This document shows, one piece after another, positions 8,560 through 17,035 of a stretch of DNA of 46,026 bases. Made by a program: the position numbers and the translations under genes. This DNA comes from Verrucomicrobiaceae bacterium (GTDB lineage: Bacteria; Verrucomicrobiota; Verrucomicrobiia; Verrucomicrobiales; Verrucomicrobiaceae): positions 1 through 46,026 of the forward strand of contig JAEUHK010000063.1 in NCBI GenBank assembly GCA_016795465.1, in the 5' to 3' direction. The notes under the pieces are model-generated. The model worked only from the letters and a program-made list of their open reading frames with translations. It made no database searches and had not been told where the DNA came from. Positions within the stretch are counted from its first letter, which is position 1, and every line of letters begins with the position of its first letter.

Positions 8560-9744
8560 ATGCTCACGGCCTCCATGTCCACCATCCAGTCCACGGCCCA
8601 AGGCCGCAAGTTCCCGAAGTTCGACCTCTCACGCCTTCTCGGCACCGTGTTCAAACCGACGTTTGGCCGCACGGTCTGCATCTTGATCGATCTTCCCGAT
8701 CTCGCCGAAGCCAAAGACTACGCCTTCCTGAAAAATCCGGCTCGTGCGGTGCAGAAGCGGGCATACGAATACTTTTATCAAGGCCTGAAAAACGGCGTGG
8801 CCGATGAACTCGTGCTCAAAGGCGGTGAAATGTATGCCTACACGCAGACCACAGGCAGCAACCTCGATCTGCCTGACGAATGCGTGGACATGAGCGGCAA
8901 GAAGCTCAGCCTCGAAAAGGACATTTATCCAAACTACGACATCATCCTCTGCATCTCGACCTTCAGCGCCACCGCGCCGCTGACGGCGTTTGCGAAGCAG
9001 TATGGCTTCCGCGGTGCCACGCTGCATGGCTTGAACGAAGTCATCCTGAACTCCGGTCTCGCGGTGGATTACGAAGAGGTGAGCCGTGATGCGGAAAAGC
9101 TGCGTCTCGCGATGACGCGCTGCGACTGGGTCGAGATCGATTTCACGGTCGAAAATGGTCCTGACATGTCCATTCACCTCGATTTGAACCGTCAGGAAGC
9201 GCAGAAGAGCCACGGTCTCTGCCAGGGTGATGCGCCTGACATTGCGAACCTGCCCGCGGGTGAGGTATACTTCGTCCCAACAGGCGCTGAAGGCACCTTC
9301 CCGCTGAAATACGAGGACGGCACGCTCGGCAAGCTCACCGTCACCAGCGGCTGCATCATCAAGGCGGAGCTCATTGAGGGCAATCAGGCCACGATTGATG
9401 CGCACAACGCCAAACTCGCTGATGATCCGATGACCGGCGTGCTGGGCGAGCTCGGTTTTGGCACGCAGGTGCTGCCCGTTTCCGGTGCGGACATCCAGGA
9501 TGAAAAGGTGCTCGGCACCTGCCACATGGCCACCGGCCGCGATGACCATCTCGGCGGGCACATCACGCCTGCGCAGTTCAAGCGCCACCAGAACGCCACG
9601 CACGACGACATCCTCTTCGCGCCGCACAAGACGCCGAATTTCGACATCAAGCAGGCCCGCATGCATCGCGATGGGCAGACGACGGTGCTCATCGAGCACT
9701 TCCAGCCCTCGAAGTACCTCCTCGATGCCCTCGCGGCCGAGTAA
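8560..9744 (+). CDS. M29 (aminopeptidase T)-like metallopeptidase
   Basis: 394-residue cytoplasmic protein that looks like COG2309 leucyl aminopeptidases / NicX-like proteins. The central block NLPAGEVYFVPTGAEGTF matches the family's N-P-x-GEV-x-x-P...GT signature with its metal-ligand Glu; further candidate ligands occur in order in LGELGFGTQ (Glu), LGTCHMATGRDDH (His) and HDDILFAPH (His/Asp). The N-terminal part (ILCISTFSATAPLTAFAKQYGFRGATLHG) fits the family's first domain. Start 8560 ATG; a second ATG at 8575 is equally possible. It stands alone between panC (48-base gap) and the S41 protease (52-base gap). Actual substrate is uncertain: relatives act on peptides or on aromatic ring diols. 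Confidence 0.6.
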   Translation: MLTASMSTIQSTAQGRKFPKFDLSRLLGTVFKPTFGRTVCILIDLPDLAEAKDYAFLKNPARAVQKRAYEYFYQGLKNGVADELVLKGGEMYAYTQTTGSNLDLPDECVDMSGKKLSLEKDIYPNYDIILCISTFSATAPLTAFAKQYGFRGATLHGLNEVILNSGLAVDYEEVSRDAEKLRLAMTRCDWVEIDFTVENGPDMSIHLDLNRQEAQKSHGLCQGDAPDIANLPAGEVYFVPTGAEGTFPLKYEDGTLGKLTVTSGCIIKAELIEGNQATIDAHNAKLADDPMTGVLGELGFGTQVLPVSGADIQDEKVLGTCHMATGRDDHLGGHITPAQFKRHQNATHDDILFAPHKTPNFDIKQARMHRDGQTTVLIEHFQPSKYLLDALAAE

Positions 9745-9796
9745 GCGGGCTGTTTTCTTCCTTTCGCGAGTGATGGACTCGGTTCACTGTGCCGCC

Positions 9797-11218
9797 ATGC
9801 GCAGCGCATCCGCCATTCTCTCGATCCTGGCCTTTTCCATGAGCCTGCGGGCGGCTCCACCGACGCCCGCGGTCGCTCCTGCACCGCCATCGACTGCTCC
9901 CGCCAAACCCGCGCCGAAGCCTGCGGAGCCGAAGCCAGTACCCGCGCCCGCGGCACCTGCGATCAAGCCGCCGCCGGAGGATGCGTATCGCCAGCTCGAG
10001 ATGCTCACGCGGGCGATGGAGATGGTGCGGCAAAACTATGTGGATGAGTCCAAGGTGACTTACGAAGAGCTCGTCGAAGGTGCGCTGGAAGGCATGCTGA
10101 GCCGCCTTGATCCGCACTGCGAGTACATGGGCCGATCGTTGTTCGAGGATATGCAACGCGAGCAAAGCGATACCTCGGAAGGCATCGGCATCACCATCGC
10201 GCTGCGGCAAAACTTGCTCACCATCATCACCGTGCGTGACGATGGCCCCGCAGCCCGCGAGGGCGTGTTGGCAGGGGATCAGCTCGTGCGCATCAACGAG
10301 GTGCTCACGGATTCTGTCGGCGTGGCGGAGGCCATGCAGCTTTTGAAGGGCAAAGCGGGCGATGAAGTGCGTCTGACCGTGCGGCGGCCGGGCACGAAGC
10401 AGTTTCTCGATTTCAAAGTGAAGCACGAGACGCTGGCGGAGAGCTCCGTGCATGATCCGATGCTGCTGGCCGAAAAAATGGCCGGTGAATACAAAATCGG
10501 CTACGTGCGTGTCTCGCAGTTCAATTCACCAACGGCCCGCGAGCTCTCGAAAGCACTCGATGAGCTCGAAAAGCAGGGGATGCAGGCCTTCGTGCTCGAT
10601 TTGCGCAACAACCCCGGCGGTCTCGTGGATGCCGCGGTGCAGATTTGCGGGGAGTTTTTGCCAGAAGGCACCGTCGTGGTGACCACCGAGGGCCGCGTGG
10701 CCTCGCAGAATCCGCCGCCCTATCGCACGCCGCCTCGCGGGGGCAAGGAGCCGCGCAAGTTTCCCATGGCGGTGCTCATCAACCACGGCAGCGCCAGCGC
10801 CAGCGAGCTGACGGCGGGCGCTCTCCAGGACCTCAAACGAGCCATCGTGGTAGGCACGACGAGCTTTGGCAAAGGCAGCGTGCAGACCATTCTGCCGATG
10901 AAAAACGGCGCGGCCATGCGCCTGACCACGGCGAAGTATTACACGCCCAGCCACCGCACGATTCACGAGAACGGCGTGGAGCCGAACATCATCGCCGCGC
11001 TCACCACCGAGGAGGAAGCACGCATTTCGAAGTGGCGTGCCTCCCACGGCACCGGCGAGGCCGCCGCCCTCGAACTCGCCAATCTCGGTGACAAGCAGCT
11101 CGAACGCGCGGTGGATGCGTTGAAGGGCGTTTTGGTGTTCGATGCCTTCGTGGCACGCCCGCTGGCACCTGCCGCGAAACCTTTGGAAAAGGCCGAGGCG
11201 AAGCTGCCGCAGGAGTGA
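9797..11218 (+). CDS. S41 family C-terminal processing peptidase
   Basis: Exported serine protease of the Ctp/Prc type, acting on protein C-termini in the periplasm. From the ATG at 9797 the 473 residues are: signal peptide (about 1-22, MRSASAILSILAFSMSLRA), an Ala/Pro-rich linker, a helical cap (YRQLEMLTRAMEMVRQNYVDESKV), a PDZ domain around 115-205, and the peptidase core. The Ser/Lys dyad is Ser334 in GSASASE and Lys359 in SFGKGSVQ, 25 residues apart as in E. coli Prc. FVLDLRNNPGGLVDAAV is the usual substrate-binding strand. The open frame extends upstream to 9458, but that part is antisense-like shadow inside the aminopeptidase gene. An upstream ATG at 9773 would spoil the signal peptide. 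Confidence 0.92.
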   Translation: MRSASAILSILAFSMSLRAAPPTPAVAPAPPSTAPAKPAPKPAEPKPVPAPAAPAIKPPPEDAYRQLEMLTRAMEMVRQNYVDESKVTYEELVEGALEGMLSRLDPHCEYMGRSLFEDMQREQSDTSEGIGITIALRQNLLTIITVRDDGPAAREGVLAGDQLVRINEVLTDSVGVAEAMQLLKGKAGDEVRLTVRRPGTKQFLDFKVKHETLAESSVHDPMLLAEKMAGEYKIGYVRVSQFNSPTARELSKALDELEKQGMQAFVLDLRNNPGGLVDAAVQICGEFLPEGTVVVTTEGRVASQNPPPYRTPPRGGKEPRKFPMAVLINHGSASASELTAGALQDLKRAIVVGTTSFGKGSVQTILPMKNGAAMRLTTAKYYTPSHRTIHENGVEPNIIAALTTEEEARISKWRASHGTGEAAALELANLGDKQLERAVDALKGVLVFDAFVARPLAPAAKPLEKAEAKLPQE

Positions 11219-11227
11219 TGCGTGCTT

Positions 11228-11275
11228 CGTGATGCGTGAATCAGGTTTGATGCTTTTTCAGGCTCACGAATCACG
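11228..11275. terminator. Imperfect inverted repeat between convergent genes
   Basis: CGTGATGCGTGA (11228-11239) and TCACGAATCACG (11264-11275) are 12-base arms with one mismatch around a 24-base loop, in the 58 bases between the stops of the S41 protease and the TonB-dependent receptor. It could act as a bidirectional terminator although no strong T-run follows. The arms are built from short CGTGAATC-like units. Confidence 0.35.
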
Positions 11276-11276
11276 A

Positions 11277-13463
11277 TCAAAACCTCACCTCGCCGCCGAG
11301 GTAGAAGTTGCGGCCGTAGGCGGGGTCGATGCCATCGGTGCGGACGCGGGCGTAGTAGCTTTCGTCGAAGACGTTGTTGAGGCCGGCCATGACGCTGAAG
11401 TTTTCATGCACCTTCACCTCGGCGGTGAGGTCCCAGGTCATGTAGGCTGGGATCTCAAAGAGCGGATTGCTGTTGTCTTGGGCATTGTGAGTATCCACCA
11501 GCGTGCCGAGGAAGCCCACCTTCACGCGGTCGCCGTATTTGTAGATCAAACCAGTGCGGATCATGTAGTCCGGGGCGTATTGAGGACTGCCGCCATCGTT
11601 CGGGCCGCCGTAGAGCTCGGCTTCGAGGATGGAGACGTTCGTGTAGAAGTTCAGGGAGCTGGAGCGCTCCAGGTCACCACGGCCTGCAAGACGATCGGTG
11701 AGCCCGATCAGGTCGATGTCGAGGGCGGCGTCCCAGCCGTAGTTGATGCTGCGGCCCACGCTGCGCAGGACGGTGGCACCGGCCACCGTGGTGGTGCCAA
11801 AGCGGTTGTCCATGTCGATCAGGAAGAGGCTGGTGTCATAGGTGAGCCATTTCACCGGACGACCGCGCGTGCCGAGCTCGTAGCTCCAAGTAAGGCCAGG
11901 CTCGGCATCCGTAGCGACAGATCCCGGAAGCGCGACGATGGATTCCTGGAAGATGGAGGCGCGGTAGCTCTGGGAGATGTTTGCATAGATCGAACTTTCA
12001 TTTCCGAGGTCATAGGCCATGCCGAGCCCAAAGAGCGGCTGCACATCGAGCTGGCGTTTGCCCACCTCGTTGATGTAGGCACCCGTCGCGGCCACAAAAT
12101 TGCGGCTGTGAACCTCCTGCTGGATCGTTTCGAGCCGGAAACCCGGCGTGATGCTGAATTTGCCGAAGGTGAATTTGTTCTCGGCAAAGATGGAGCCGTA
12201 GATTGTTTCGCGATCTGAATCGAGAATGAAGTGATTGCCGATTTCGGCATCCGGTGTGAGGCCGCGCATGTCCACGCGTGGGGACTGGCAGTAGTAGAAA
12301 TGCATGCCGGCGGAGAGCGTGTGCTTGTTTCCCCAGGCCTCCCAGTCGTGGCGGATGCGTGGCTCGACGCCGAAAGTGTAGAATTGCTGGTTCTCGATGT
12401 TGTTGTTGGCCGCGGCAGGCACGGTGCCAAAGCCACCGCCGTTCTGGCGTTTGCTCCAGCGCTGGTAGTAGCCGCCCCAGGCTTTCACACTGAGCTCGGT
12501 GCCTTCTTGAATCTTGTGCTGCAACTCGGCGCTGGCGGCGTAGCGCTTCAGACGGAAGCGGTCATGCAGCTTCGTGGTCATCTCCGGCGTGGAGGCAAAG
12601 GCCGCTGCGGTGAGGCCGCCGGGTTCACCGTGCTCTTCTTCATACAAATCCACGCTGAAAATGAGGCGCGTGTCATCGCTGATGGTGTGGACGAGCTTCA
12701 CGTTGCCGCCGTCGAGACGGTAATCGCTGTTCCAATTGCGGAAGCCTTCGCTGCTGCGGTGGTTGTAGTAGCCGTAGTAGCCCCAGTCGCCGTAGGTGCC
12801 GTCCACCGCCGTGTAGCTGGAGAAGAGATTGTCGGTGCCGTAGATGTTCTGCGAGCGGAAGCCGAAGGCCTTGTCACGGCGCGGCATGTAGGTGACGTAG
12901 TTGAACACGCCGCCAGGCTGCGGGCCATACATCAGGCCGCCGCCGCCGCGGATGAACTCCATGCGGTCCACGACATCGAGCGGCGGGGTGTAATAGGCCT
13001 CCGGGTAGCCAAATGGATCCGCATGGATCGGGATGCCGTCCTTCAGCACCTGCATAAACTGGAAGCGATGCGGCTCGCCGAGACCACGGTAGCCGATGCT
13101 GACCAGCGGGGTGGTTTCCTCGGAGAAAAGCAGGCCGGGAGTCGAGGCGAGAGCCTGGCGGTAGTTGTTGGCCTGCACCTTTGGCAGGGCGTCGAGGTCG
13201 ATCACCGTCGCTCGCTTGCCGGCGTAGATTTTGGTGCCCTCAACGGCCTGCGGGAAGGAGTTCTGCGTGATCGAATCGCTCTCCGACTCGCCAAAAACAG
13301 TGACCATGTCGAGCTCCTCGGCAGGCAGCTCGGAGCGAAGATTGGGTGACTGGGCGTGAGAAGCTGTCGCAAGAGCCAGAAGAGCGCCGAGTGCGATGGC
13401 GGGGCCGGTGAGGGACATTCGAGGGAGCATGGTTGAGGTATTGAAATTGAGATTCTGTCGCAA
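11277..13463 (-). CDS. TonB-dependent siderophore/ferric-citrate receptor, FecA-like
   Basis: Outer-membrane gated beta-barrel for an iron chelate or similar ligand, powered by TonB-ExbB-ExbD. The 728-residue frame has a signal peptide (best from the internal ATG at 13430, MLPRMSLTGPAIALGALLALATASHAQ), a TonB-box-like DMVTVFGE, and a plug domain with QALASTPGLLFSEE, VSIGYRGLGEP, VLKDGIPIHADPFGYPEAYYTP, VDRMEFIRGGGGLMYGPQPGGVFNYVT, the hallmark of FecA-type plugs. The barrel ends FYLGGEVRF with a terminal Phe. No N-terminal STN signalling domain is present, so it is not a transducer of the FecIR type. It is divergent from tonB-exbB-exbD across a Fur-box-like palindrome. The exact ligand is unknown. 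Confidence 0.92.
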   Translation of the reverse strand: MRQNLNFNTSTMLPRMSLTGPAIALGALLALATASHAQSPNLRSELPAEELDMVTVFGESESDSITQNSFPQAVEGTKIYAGKRATVIDLDALPKVQANNYRQALASTPGLLFSEETTPLVSIGYRGLGEPHRFQFMQVLKDGIPIHADPFGYPEAYYTPPLDVVDRMEFIRGGGGLMYGPQPGGVFNYVTYMPRRDKAFGFRSQNIYGTDNLFSSYTAVDGTYGDWGYYGYYNHRSSEGFRNWNSDYRLDGGNVKLVHTISDDTRLIFSVDLYEEEHGEPGGLTAAAFASTPEMTTKLHDRFRLKRYAASAELQHKIQEGTELSVKAWGGYYQRWSKRQNGGGFGTVPAAANNNIENQQFYTFGVEPRIRHDWEAWGNKHTLSAGMHFYYCQSPRVDMRGLTPDAEIGNHFILDSDRETIYGSIFAENKFTFGKFSITPGFRLETIQQEVHSRNFVAATGAYINEVGKRQLDVQPLFGLGMAYDLGNESSIYANISQSYRASIFQESIVALPGSVATDAEPGLTWSYELGTRGRPVKWLTYDTSLFLIDMDNRFGTTTVAGATVLRSVGRSINYGWDAALDIDLIGLTDRLAGRGDLERSSSLNFYTNVSILEAELYGGPNDGGSPQYAPDYMIRTGLIYKYGDRVKVGFLGTLVDTHNAQDNSNPLFEIPAYMTWDLTAEVKVHENFSVMAGLNNVFDESYYARVRTDGIDPAYGRNFYLGGEVRF

Positions 13464-13509
13464 CAGTGGCGGATAGTGTCGTATCTTCTGGGTCGCGCAA
13501 GCACATTTT

Positions 13510-13528
13510 GCGATTGAGTCTCAATTGC
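13510..13528. promoter_or_regulatory. Candidate Fur box between TonB receptor and tonB operon
   Basis: GCGATTGAG-T-CTCAATTGC is a 9-1-9 inverted repeat with one mismatch per arm pair, the architecture and approximate sequence of 19-bp Fur boxes (compare the TGAGAATCATT-type core). It lies 47 bases from the receptor start at 13463 and about 100 bases from the tonB start at 13628, so it could control both divergent units. No experimental support. Confidence 0.5.
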
Positions 13529-13627
13529 TAATTGACGCCACTATTTTGCGTTTTACCCATCTTCACCGCTACCCGCCTTGATTTTTCGTGGGGAAGCACG
13601 TTTCACCTCGTCCTTGCCCTCCCGCCC

Positions 13628-14446
13628 ATGACACCTCCTTCCACCTCAGCATCCCCGGCCGCCCCAGCCAGGCTGGCGTGGCGCTTTGGCATGCTCGAGG
13701 ACGTTCCGGTCGGTCTTTCCTGGCTTCTCGCAGTCAGCACAGGCTTCCTCGCCGTCGGTATCGCGGGCGTTTTTGCCACCGAAATGCCGGTCATCCATCT
13801 CAAAACGCTCGCCGATGTGATGCACGCAGATGACCTGCCGCTCATCGAGACCACAATGGCCGAGCTACAGGCCGAAAACACCGAAGAACCCGCTCCTGCC
13901 GAAGATGCTCCGCCGGAGACTACCGAGGTTTTGGAGGTCGAAATGCCCGAAGAGGCTCCTCCGCCCGATCTCGACCTGCCGGAAATCGCCGAGGCGATGA
14001 CCCAAGAGGACATTTTCGCCATTCCGACCGCTCCGAAGATCGAGGATGCCCTCAAGCCCGTCGATCCCGTCCTCCGCCCGAAGCCCGCTCCCACGCCCAC
14101 CCCACGGAAATCGACCACCGCCTCCCGCACGCCCTCCTCTTCCACCACCCCTGGCACCCCGGGCGGCACACCCGGCGGCACCGGCACCGGTCGCAGCGGC
14201 GGCCGCATGGTCACGCCCGCCCCGCCGTATCCCAGCTTTGCCAAATCGCAGAACATGCAGGGCACGGTGCGCCTCAGCCTCAGTGTGGGACCTTCCGGAG
14301 CCGTCGAAGGTGCCACCGTCGTCAGCAGCACCGGCTTCTCAGCTCTCGACAGCTATGCCGCGAACTGGGTGCGCCGGAACTGGCGCTTCCCCGCCACCGG
14401 CACCGGCAAGCGCTACACCCTTCCTCTCTCCTTCCGACTTCGCTAA
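13628..14446 (+). CDS. tonB: TonB-like energy transducer
   Basis: Couples the proton motive force from ExbB-ExbD to outer-membrane receptors. From ATG 13628 there are 272 residues: a short cytoplasmic head, one membrane anchor around residues 31-52 (LSWLLAVSTGFLAVGIAGVFA), a long periplasmic acidic, Pro-rich spacer (EEPAPAEDAPPETTEV, then KPAPTPTPRKS and a Ser/Thr/Gly-rich stretch), and a C-terminal TonB domain of about 75 residues (PPYPSFAKSQNMQGTVRLSLSVGPSGAVEGATVV ... WRFPATG...LPLSFRLR is the usual pattern). The frame is open upstream to 13532, but the chosen start gives the normal topology. exbB follows after 12 bases. Confidence 0.88.
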   Translation: MTPPSTSASPAAPARLAWRFGMLEDVPVGLSWLLAVSTGFLAVGIAGVFATEMPVIHLKTLADVMHADDLPLIETTMAELQAENTEEPAPAEDAPPETTEVLEVEMPEEAPPPDLDLPEIAEAMTQEDIFAIPTAPKIEDALKPVDPVLRPKPAPTPTPRKSTTASRTPSSSTTPGTPGGTPGGTGTGRSGGRMVTPAPPYPSFAKSQNMQGTVRLSLSVGPSGAVEGATVVSSTGFSALDSYAANWVRRNWRFPATGTGKRYTLPLSFRLR

Positions 14447-14458
14447 ACAGCCCTCCCC

Positions 14459-15094
14459 ATGCTCGCCAACATCGTCATCGAATTCATCCACAAAGGCGGC
14501 CCGATCATGTACCCGATCCTGGTCGTCTCCGCGTTCGCGCTTTGCGTGCTCGTCGAGCGCATCTTCTGGTGGCTCCGCCTCGCCTCCAAGCGTGATTCCA
14601 AGCAGCTCGACCGTGTTTACGAGGCCCTCGAAGCTGGCGATCTCACCAAGGCCATCTCCGAATCCCAAAACACCACTGATCCCGTCGTGCGCATGATTCA
14701 CCACGGCCTCCACCATCGCCGCAGCAGCATGCAGGGTGCCCTCGAAGTCGCCGCCGGCCAGGAACTACAGGGAGCCGGCCGCTTCCTCGGTGCCATGGAC
14801 ACCATCGTCACGCTCGCGCCGCTGCTCGGCCTGCTCGGCACCGTCACCGGCATCATGGGCAGCTTCACCAGCATCGGCAGCAGCGAGCTCGCCGTCGAAA
14901 AAGTCACCGGCGGCATCGGCGAGGCCCTCATCGCCACCGCAGCGGGCCTCGGCATCGCCATCGGCACGCTCGTGCCCATGAACTACTTCCACAGTCGCCT
15001 CGCCGCGCTGAAATTCGACCTCGAAGCCGCCGCCAACAACGTGCTCATTTTGGCCGCGCAGCATGGCTTTGACAAAGTCGCCGCGAAACACTGA
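14459..15094 (+). CDS. exbB: ExbB/TolQ family proton channel protein
   Basis: Inner-membrane stator subunit of the TonB motor (MotA/TolQ/ExbB family), 211 residues. The N-terminal helix (MLANIVIEFIHKGGPIMYPILVVSAFALCVLVERIFWW) is followed by a cytoplasmic helical loop and the conserved pair of membrane helices TIVTLAPLLGLLGTVTGIMGSF and GGIGEALIATAAGLGIAIGTLVPMNYF, which hold the proton-path Thr residues. It sits between tonB and exbD, so assignment to the TonB rather than the Tol system is by context and by the adjacent receptor. Confidence 0.92.
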   Translation: MLANIVIEFIHKGGPIMYPILVVSAFALCVLVERIFWWLRLASKRDSKQLDRVYEALEAGDLTKAISESQNTTDPVVRMIHHGLHHRRSSMQGALEVAAGQELQGAGRFLGAMDTIVTLAPLLGLLGTVTGIMGSFTSIGSSELAVEKVTGGIGEALIATAAGLGIAIGTLVPMNYFHSRLAALKFDLEAAANNVLILAAQHGFDKVAAKH

Positions 15095-15102
15095 TCCACG
15101 CC

Positions 15103-15537
15103 GTGAAGCTTCACTCTCCTCTTCCCGAGAAAAAGACGCGGCTGGAGATCATCCCGCTGATCGATGTCATGTTCTTCCTGCTCGCCTCCTTCATGATGGT
15201 GAGCCTCACCATGACGAAGCAGCAGACGATCAAGGTGAACCTCCCCGTCGCCTCGGCGGCTCAGAGCGACTTCAAACCGGACATGATCAACCTCGCCGTG
15301 AATGCCCAGGGCGATGTTTTCTACAACAAAGCCTCCATCACCCTGCCCGCGCTCGAAACCGAGCTCGCCAAACGCTTCGGCCAGGACCCCGCCACGCCCG
15401 TTTACATCAGCGGCGATGTGAACACACGCTTCGCCGACCTCGTGAAGGCGCTCGACCTCGTCAAACGCGTCGGCTTCACCAAGGTGGCCTTCAACGTGAA
15501 ACCCACCGGCGGCACTCCCGCGCCCGCCCAGCCATGA
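15103..15537 (+). CDS. exbD: ExbD/TolR family biopolymer transport protein
   Basis: 144-residue partner of ExbB. A short cytoplasmic head is followed by one membrane helix in LEIIPLIDVMFFLLASFMM; Asp21 in this helix corresponds to the essential proton-carrying Asp of ExbD/TolR. The periplasmic domain follows the family pattern (INLAVNAQGDVFYNKASIT, PVYISGDVNTRFADLVKALDLVKRVGFTKVAF). The start is GTG at 15103, eight bases after the exbB stop. The stop overlaps the start of the next gene by ATGA. Confidence 0.92.
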   Translation: MKLHSPLPEKKTRLEIIPLIDVMFFLLASFMMVSLTMTKQQTIKVNLPVASAAQSDFKPDMINLAVNAQGDVFYNKASITLPALETELAKRFGQDPATPVYISGDVNTRFADLVKALDLVKRVGFTKVAFNVKPTGGTPAPAQP

Positions 15538-16079
15538 AGCGCCTCCTTTCCACCCTCCTCGTGATCGTCACGCTCGGCCTCTGCGCCATGTGCGTCGTGC
15601 AATGGGTGCGCGAGGAACGCCTCCGCGGCCACATCGCCGATCTCGCCAAGCGTCTCGAAGCTGAAAACACCGCCCGCGTCGAGGCTGAGCGCAAAGCCGC
15701 CGAATACGAAAAAGAAATCGAGCGCCTCACCATCCTCCGCGCCGAGGTCGAGGCCAAGCTGCTGACCGCCACCACCGAGCTCACCGAGATGGGGGCCGAC
15801 TCCGTCGCCCGCGGTTACACTCTTGCTTACTTCCTCAACGAGTTCGTGCAGACGCAGGCGAAGCTCGCCGCCATGGAAAACGCCGTCGGCAAAGGCACCG
15901 AGGCCCTCAAGGAGCACAACGCCTCTGTCACCGCTCAAAACGCCACCATCGCCAAACAGAACGAGCTCCTCAAACAGCTCGCCGACGAGCGAAACACTGC
16001 CATCGAAAAGCTCAACGCCCGCACGAAGGAGTTCAACGAGCTCGTCGAGAAGTACAACAAGCTCGCCAAGAGCCGCTGA
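15534..16079 (+). CDS. Membrane-anchored coiled-coil protein, end of the tonB operon
   Basis: 181 residues beginning MKRLLSTLLVIVTLGLCAMCVVQW, a single N-terminal membrane anchor or uncleaved signal, followed by a nearly continuous charged coiled coil (residues about 30-180; heptads rich in Glu, Lys, Ala, Leu with GADSVARGYTLAYFLNEF as a break near 90). It overlaps exbD by ATGA, so it is translationally coupled to the TonB motor genes. I do not recognise a named family. A periplasmic spacer or stabiliser for the TonB complex is inference from context only. It ends directly at the stop of the convergent cupin gene. Confidence 0.75.
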   Translation: MKRLLSTLLVIVTLGLCAMCVVQWVREERLRGHIADLAKRLEAENTARVEAERKAAEYEKEIERLTILRAEVEAKLLTATTELTEMGADSVARGYTLAYFLNEFVQTQAKLAAMENAVGKGTEALKEHNASVTAQNATIAKQNELLKQLADERNTAIEKLNARTKEFNELVEKYNKLAKSR

Positions 16080-16427
16080 TCACACCTCAAACTCATCCGC
16101 CGGATCAAACGGCGGCATCGGCACATTGATGATTTTGAGTTTACCCACGGCGCGATGCACGCAGCCCGGCCGGATCATCACCGTCGTCATCGGTTTCAGC
16201 GGAATGATCTGCCCGTCCGCCTCCAGATGGCCTTCGCCTTCGAGCACGATGTAGATCTCCGTCATCTTCTCATGCCAGTGCGCCCTCGAGTCCGCGTGAA
16301 TGTCCGTAAGATGCACCGTCGCCAGCGTGTTCCAAGGCTCCTTGAAAGCCCGACGAGCCTGCCCGCACGGGCAAGGCGTCGGCGTGATCTCATCCAGTTG
16401 GGCGACAGCGAATTTGGGCTCGGACAT
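16080..16427 (-). CDS. Cupin domain protein
   Basis: 115-residue single-domain cupin, a small beta-barrel that usually binds one metal ion. Both motifs are present: His50, His52, Glu57 and Gly64 in HWHEKMTEIYIVLEG (motif 1) and P87-G-x-x-His91 in RPGCVHRAV (motif 2), so the metal site appears complete. The protein also has CPCG at residues 19-22 near the N-terminus. Its reaction cannot be told from sequence; relatives include mannose-6-phosphate isomerase-like sugar enzymes and dioxygenases. It ends base-to-base with the convergent coiled-coil gene and is 20 bases downstream of the toxin gene. Confidence 0.85.
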   Translation of the reverse strand: MSEPKFAVAQLDEITPTPCPCGQARRAFKEPWNTLATVHLTDIHADSRAHWHEKMTEIYIVLEGEGHLEADGQIIPLKPMTTVMIRPGCVHRAVGKLKIINVPMPPFDPADEFEV

Positions 16428-16447
16428 AGGCGGTGAATGACGAAAGA

Positions 16448-16786
16448 CTACTGACGGCGGTGTGTCGTGGCAAACGTGGCGGCATCTCTTGCCGCATGCA
16501 GCACATACAGGATACGCACCCCCGCATTGCCCGGCAAAGGGCGGTAATAAACAAGGTAATTGGGATACTCAGTCACCACACCCATGCGGATGCCTTTGAG
16601 CGTCCGCCGCAGCGGAGAATACTCAGTGCCAATCAAGGGGTGGCTCGCCAGTTCAATAAAAAGCCCAGTTATCGCCTCATAAACATGATCTGCCGCCACT
16701 GGATTGTCGCTCGCGATGTAACTGGTGATTTCCACCAAGTCATCGTTTTGGACGTCTGGATGTATTTCCAGCCTCGGCTCAGGCAT
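16448..16786 (-). CDS. ParE/RelE superfamily toxin
   Basis: 112-residue protein of the RelE/ParE plasmid-stabilisation fold. Visible pattern: helical N-terminus VQNDDLVEITSYIASDNPVAADHVYEAIT, then the beta core LASHPLIGTEYSPLRRTLKGIRMGVVTEYPNYLVYYRPLPGNAGVRILYVLHAARD, which matches ParE toxins (gyrase poisons) better than RelE ribonucleases. It overlaps the upstream antitoxin gene by 8 bases, the usual antitoxin-first arrangement. The target is inferred from family only. Confidence 0.85.
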   Translation of the reverse strand: MPEPRLEIHPDVQNDDLVEITSYIASDNPVAADHVYEAITGLFIELASHPLIGTEYSPLRRTLKGIRMGVVTEYPNYLVYYRPLPGNAGVRILYVLHAARDAATFATTHRRQ

Positions 16787-16979
16787 GACTCGATTTTTGC
16801 TGAAGTCGTTCCCTGACTTTCGCCATCACCACTTCTCTGAAGGCATTCATGTCCGTGATGGTGATGAACGGCCCTTTGTCCCGCTCTTCCAAAATCTCCT
16901 CTAAAGCCTCGCGAGCCGGATTGATGTCCGTTTCGACGCGGAGGCTGGCTTCAGGCGGATCGAGTGTGAGCGTTGACAT
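16779..16979 (-). CDS. Antitoxin of the ParE/RelE-type pair
   Basis: 66-residue partner, starting at the ATG at 16979 (MSTLTLDPPEASLRVETDINPA); a TTG six bases upstream is less likely. The body contains a repeated helix (AREALEEILEERDKGPF) and a C-terminal basic helix (AFREVVMAKVRERLQQK) that would wrap the toxin. I do not see a clear ribbon-helix-helix or Phd consensus, so the antitoxin class is left open. Assignment rests mainly on size and the 8-base overlap with the toxin gene. Confidence 0.75.
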   Translation of the reverse strand: MSTLTLDPPEASLRVETDINPAREALEEILEERDKGPFITITDMNAFREVVMAKVRERLQQKSSHA

Positions 16980-17035
16980 GTGCAAAGCCTAGCACACCAG
17001 CCTATTTCTGGCAGCAGCTTTCTTTTCTTGATGCC

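Noticed and set aside
9458..9796. N-terminal extension of the S41 protease frame
   Set aside because: Lies inside the aminopeptidase gene in another frame, Ser/Arg-rich shadow; the signal peptide starts at 9797.
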